Shown here piece by piece: positions 61,795-64,000 of a stretch of 64,000 nucleotides of DNA. The position numbers were made by a program, and so were the translations under genes. The notes under the pieces are model-generated. The model was not told the origin of the DNA. It saw only the letters and a program-made list of their open reading frames with translations, and made no database searches. This DNA is from Anaerotruncus rubiinfantis. GTDB taxonomy: Bacteria > Bacillota > Clostridia > Oscillospirales > Ruminococcaceae. Where the stretch lies: contig NZ_FKLA01000009.1 of NCBI RefSeq assembly GCF_900078395.1, positions 223,305 through 287,304 of the forward strand, given 5' to 3'. The first letter of the stretch is position 1, and every line of letters starts with the position of its first letter.

Positions 61795-62838
61795 ATGCCG
61801 CAATATGCAAACGCGATCATGACAAAATGCCGCGCCATTTACGGGAACATGCTTTCCCCGGCGCAGTATGATGAACTGCTGCGCAAGCAGTCGGTGCAGG
61901 AGATCGCCGCCTTTTTAAAGGAAAAGACCTCCTATGCCCCGGCGCTCGCGGGCGTGCAGGAATCGACTGTCCACCGCGGGCAGCTGGAAAGCCTGCTGCA
62001 CAAGGACGCCTTTTACCATTATGTCCGGCTGATCCGGTATGCGCCGAAAAACGAGGGCATCTATAACTATGTTGTAATGGACATCGAGATCGAGCTGATT
62101 CTCGCCTGCCTGCGCGACATCATTTCCGCGCGGCCGGACGACGAATATATCGCCAGCCTGCCGACCTTTATTCAGCCGTATATCAGCTTTCATGTCCTCG
62201 ATCTGGTCGGTGTGAAGAATGTCGGCCAGGTGATGAAGATCATTGAAAACACCGAATTTGGGCCGGTCTTCCGAAAGTGCATGGAAGCGCATCCCCAGGT
62301 GGAAAACCAGGTGGATTACACCGCTTATGAGCTGGCGCTGCGCACCTATTACTTTGAAACGCTGCTCGGACAGGTATGCAGATCCGCGCGCGGGACCGCG
62401 CGCAAGGAACTCACCGAGCTGGTCACGATCCGGGCGGAACTGATGAATATCAACATGATGTACCGCCTGAAAGCGTATTTTCATGCGTCGCCCGACCAGG
62501 TGCGCGCGATGCTGCTTCCGTTTACCTGCCGCCTCAGCCGCAGGACGCTCGACGAACTGATTGCGGCGCGGGATGCGCAGGAGTTTCTGCAGCGGCTCTC
62601 GCGGACCATCTACGGGAAGGTGATCACCCCCGATACCACCTATATCGAAGGCGCGACCGGCAACATCCGGTACCGGCTGGATCTCAAACGGCTGCGCTTC
62701 TCGACAGACCCGCAGGTGGTCTTTACCGCGCTGATGCTTCTGCGCACAATGGAAGTGGAAAATATCATACGCATTATTGAAGGCGTGCGGTACCATCTGC
62801 CTCCGGAAAAAATTGAAAAACTGCTCTATTCCGCATGA
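61795..62838 (+). CDS. ntpC: V/A-type ATPase subunit C (NtpC)
   Basis: A 347-aa funnel-shaped central stalk subunit (AtpC/vacuolar d family) that seats the rotor on the membrane ring. The opening YANAIMTKCRAIYGNMLSP and the internal helical repeats (ELILACLRDIISAR, LRTYYFETLLGQ, DLKRLRFSTDPQV...EVENIIRIIEGV) are typical; it is full length. It follows the stalk gene by 4 nt and precedes subunit I. Confidence 0.9.
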   Translation: MPQYANAIMTKCRAIYGNMLSPAQYDELLRKQSVQEIAAFLKEKTSYAPALAGVQESTVHRGQLESLLHKDAFYHYVRLIRYAPKNEGIYNYVVMDIEIELILACLRDIISARPDDEYIASLPTFIQPYISFHVLDLVGVKNVGQVMKIIENTEFGPVFRKCMEAHPQVENQVDYTAYELALRTYYFETLLGQVCRSARGTARKELTELVTIRAELMNINMMYRLKAYFHASPDQVRAMLLPFTCRLSRRTLDELIAARDAQEFLQRLSRTIYGKVITPDTTYIEGATGNIRYRLDLKRLRFSTDPQVVFTALMLLRTMEVENIIRIIEGVRYHLPPEKIEKLLYSA

Positions 62839-62955
62839 GGGCGGTTTTCAGATACTTGGGTATTACAGGCCCCGCCGGAAGCCGGCAACAGGCGCGCAGG
62901 GCTTTTGGGGATTCCGTGGGGTGTAAATGGTTGCCGGAGAAAGGATGGGAGTAAT

Positions 62956-64000
62956 ATGGCGATAGCCAAATTGTCGCTGGTCAACATCATTGGCGATATG
63001 AGCCGCCTGGATGATGTGATCATCCGATGTTTGGACAGGGGCGATTTTCATCCCGAAAAGTCGATGCAGTCGGTTGAGGGAATCCATGGATTTGTGCCGC
63101 TTTCCGATGAAAACCCGTATCTCGACCCGCTTGGGAGGCTCACCAACCTGGGGGTCGCGGCGGGGCTCAACCCGAAGCTGATGCCGCAGGACAAAACGCG
63201 GCCCGGAGAGTCGCTGAAACGCTCAAACCAGTACTACATCGATTTTTACAACGAGTTTAAAGAGCGGTTTGACCTGCTCAATGAGCGGCGCAACTTCCTC
63301 AAAAGCGAGATTGAACAGGACAACAGCGTGCTGGTGCACTTAAAGCACATCAACGAGCTGGACGTCGACCTCGACGACCTGTTTTCCTGCAAATATATCC
63401 GGCCGCGGTTCGGCCGCATCCCGCTGGACAGCTATCAGAAGCTGTCCCTTTACGCGGATAAGCCGTTCATCTTCATCCCATTCGACGTGGAGCAGGATTA
63501 CCGGTGGGGGCTTTACCTCACGCTGATCGAGAACGCTCCGGTGGTGGACGACATCTTCTCCTCGCTTTACTTTGAGCGGCTGCGGGTGCCCGATTTCGTG
63601 CACGGTACCCCAGAGGAGGCGTTTGAGCAGCTGGAGCATACCCTCAAGGAGAACCGGCTGGAGCTCGGGCGGGTGGAACGCAAAATTGCCGAACTGGTGG
63701 AAGAAAAGAAGGATGCCTTTTACGAGGTCTATACCCGCCTCAAATTCCTTTCCGATTCGTTTGAGATGCGAAAATATGTTTCGGTTCTGAAACGGCAGTT
63801 CCTGGATGTATTCTATATCACCGGCTTTATTGAGGAGGACCGCGCACAGGCGTTCGCAAAGAGCTTGCAGGATCTCAGCGGCGTTTCGGTGGAGCTCAAG
63901 CCGCACGATTCGGATAAGCGCGTCACCGCGCCGACCAAGCTCAAAAACGGCTGGTTTGCAAAACCGTTTGAGATGTTCGTCGAGATGTACGGCCTGCCGT
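62956..64000 (+). CDS. ntpI: V/A-type ATPase subunit I (a), 3' end cut by window
   Basis: 348 codons of the large stator subunit with an open end at the window edge. The ATG at 62956 has GGATGGGAG upstream. Only the soluble N-terminal domain is in view, including the long helical hairpin (ERKIAELVEEKKDAFYEVY region) and the characteristic PTKLKNGW.AKPFEMFVEMYGLP that leads into the membrane part. The half-channel for ions and its key Arg are beyond the window, so coupling to H+ or Na+ cannot be judged. Confidence 0.9.
   Translation, partial: MAIAKLSLVNIIGDMSRLDDVIIRCLDRGDFHPEKSMQSVEGIHGFVPLSDENPYLDPLGRLTNLGVAAGLNPKLMPQDKTRPGESLKRSNQYYIDFYNEFKERFDLLNERRNFLKSEIEQDNSVLVHLKHINELDVDLDDLFSCKYIRPRFGRIPLDSYQKLSLYADKPFIFIPFDVEQDYRWGLYLTLIENAPVVDDIFSSLYFERLRVPDFVHGTPEEAFEQLEHTLKENRLELGRVERKIAELVEEKKDAFYEVYTRLKFLSDSFEMRKYVSVLKRQFLDVFYITGFIEEDRAQAFAKSLQDLSGVSVELKPHDSDKRVTAPTKLKNGWFAKPFEMFVEMYGLP

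Overview
The window reads as a low-to-mid G+C Firmicutes chromosome from the Clostridia, most like the Ruminococcaceae/Oscillospiraceae. It spans the replication origin. The evidence is the classic oriC gene order: rpmH-rnpA-yidD-yidC-jag-mnmE-mnmG-rsmG-noc-parA-parB on one arm and dnaA-dnaN-yaaA-recF-remB-gyrB-gyrA on the other. Supporting this are three parS sites, a Noc protein, a PdaA-like spore-cortex type deacetylase and a V/A-type ATPase operon. The family assignment is an inference. No rRNA gene or CRISPR array was seen.

Layout. (1) 1-5.2 kb is a visibly more AT-rich catabolic cluster: a TRAP transporter (DctQ cut by the window edge, then DctM), an iron alcohol dehydrogenase, a GntR/FCD regulator and a ManD/RspA-type enolase-superfamily dehydratase, closed by a strong terminator. 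This looks like uptake and breakdown of a sugar acid. (2) 5.2-22.4 kb is mobile DNA in two nested layers. The outer layer is a small integrative element with primase-helicase, replication, Xis-like and repressor genes and a tyrosine integrase, but no phage structural genes. It ends beside a tRNA-Glu gene. The inner layer is a mobilizable transposon of the Tn4451/TnpX kind, about 10.8 kb (10870-21644), carrying a large serine recombinase, TnpV, a MobA/MobL relaxase, a CHC2 primase-like protein, a VapE-like ATPase, small regulators and cargo. It sits inside the integrase gene at a GA dinucleotide. Removing it restores one uninterrupted integrase frame of 397 codons. (3) 22.4-22.6 kb holds tRNA-Glu and tRNA-Met on the minus strand. 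(4) 22.7-35.1 kb is the leftward origin arm, from an acyl-ACP thioesterase and serS through to rpmH. (5) 35.1-45.9 kb holds the origin and the rightward arm. The dnaA-dnaN gap has DnaA-box-like sites, a GC-rich spacer and TAC trios laid out like the Bacillus unwinding element. Two tandem YcxB-like genes lie between gyrB and gyrA. (6) 46-64 kb is ordinary chromosome: a Na/Pi symporter, a lipoprotein deacetylase, a methyltransferase, a NUDIX hydrolase, an M14 carboxypeptidase, an acetyltransferase, a GGGtGRT/NifU-like pair of unknown function, secA, a small divergent ribbon-helix-helix-like pair, typA, a secreted orphan and the start of the V-ATPase operon, cut by the right edge.

The most informative items are the precise nested insertion in the integrase, the uncharacterised GGGtGRT plus scaffold operon with its own promoter and dyad, and the uncharacterised cargo of the inner transposon. 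All positions were read by eye. Start codons were moved from the longest frame wherever a clear ribosome-binding site supported a shorter protein.
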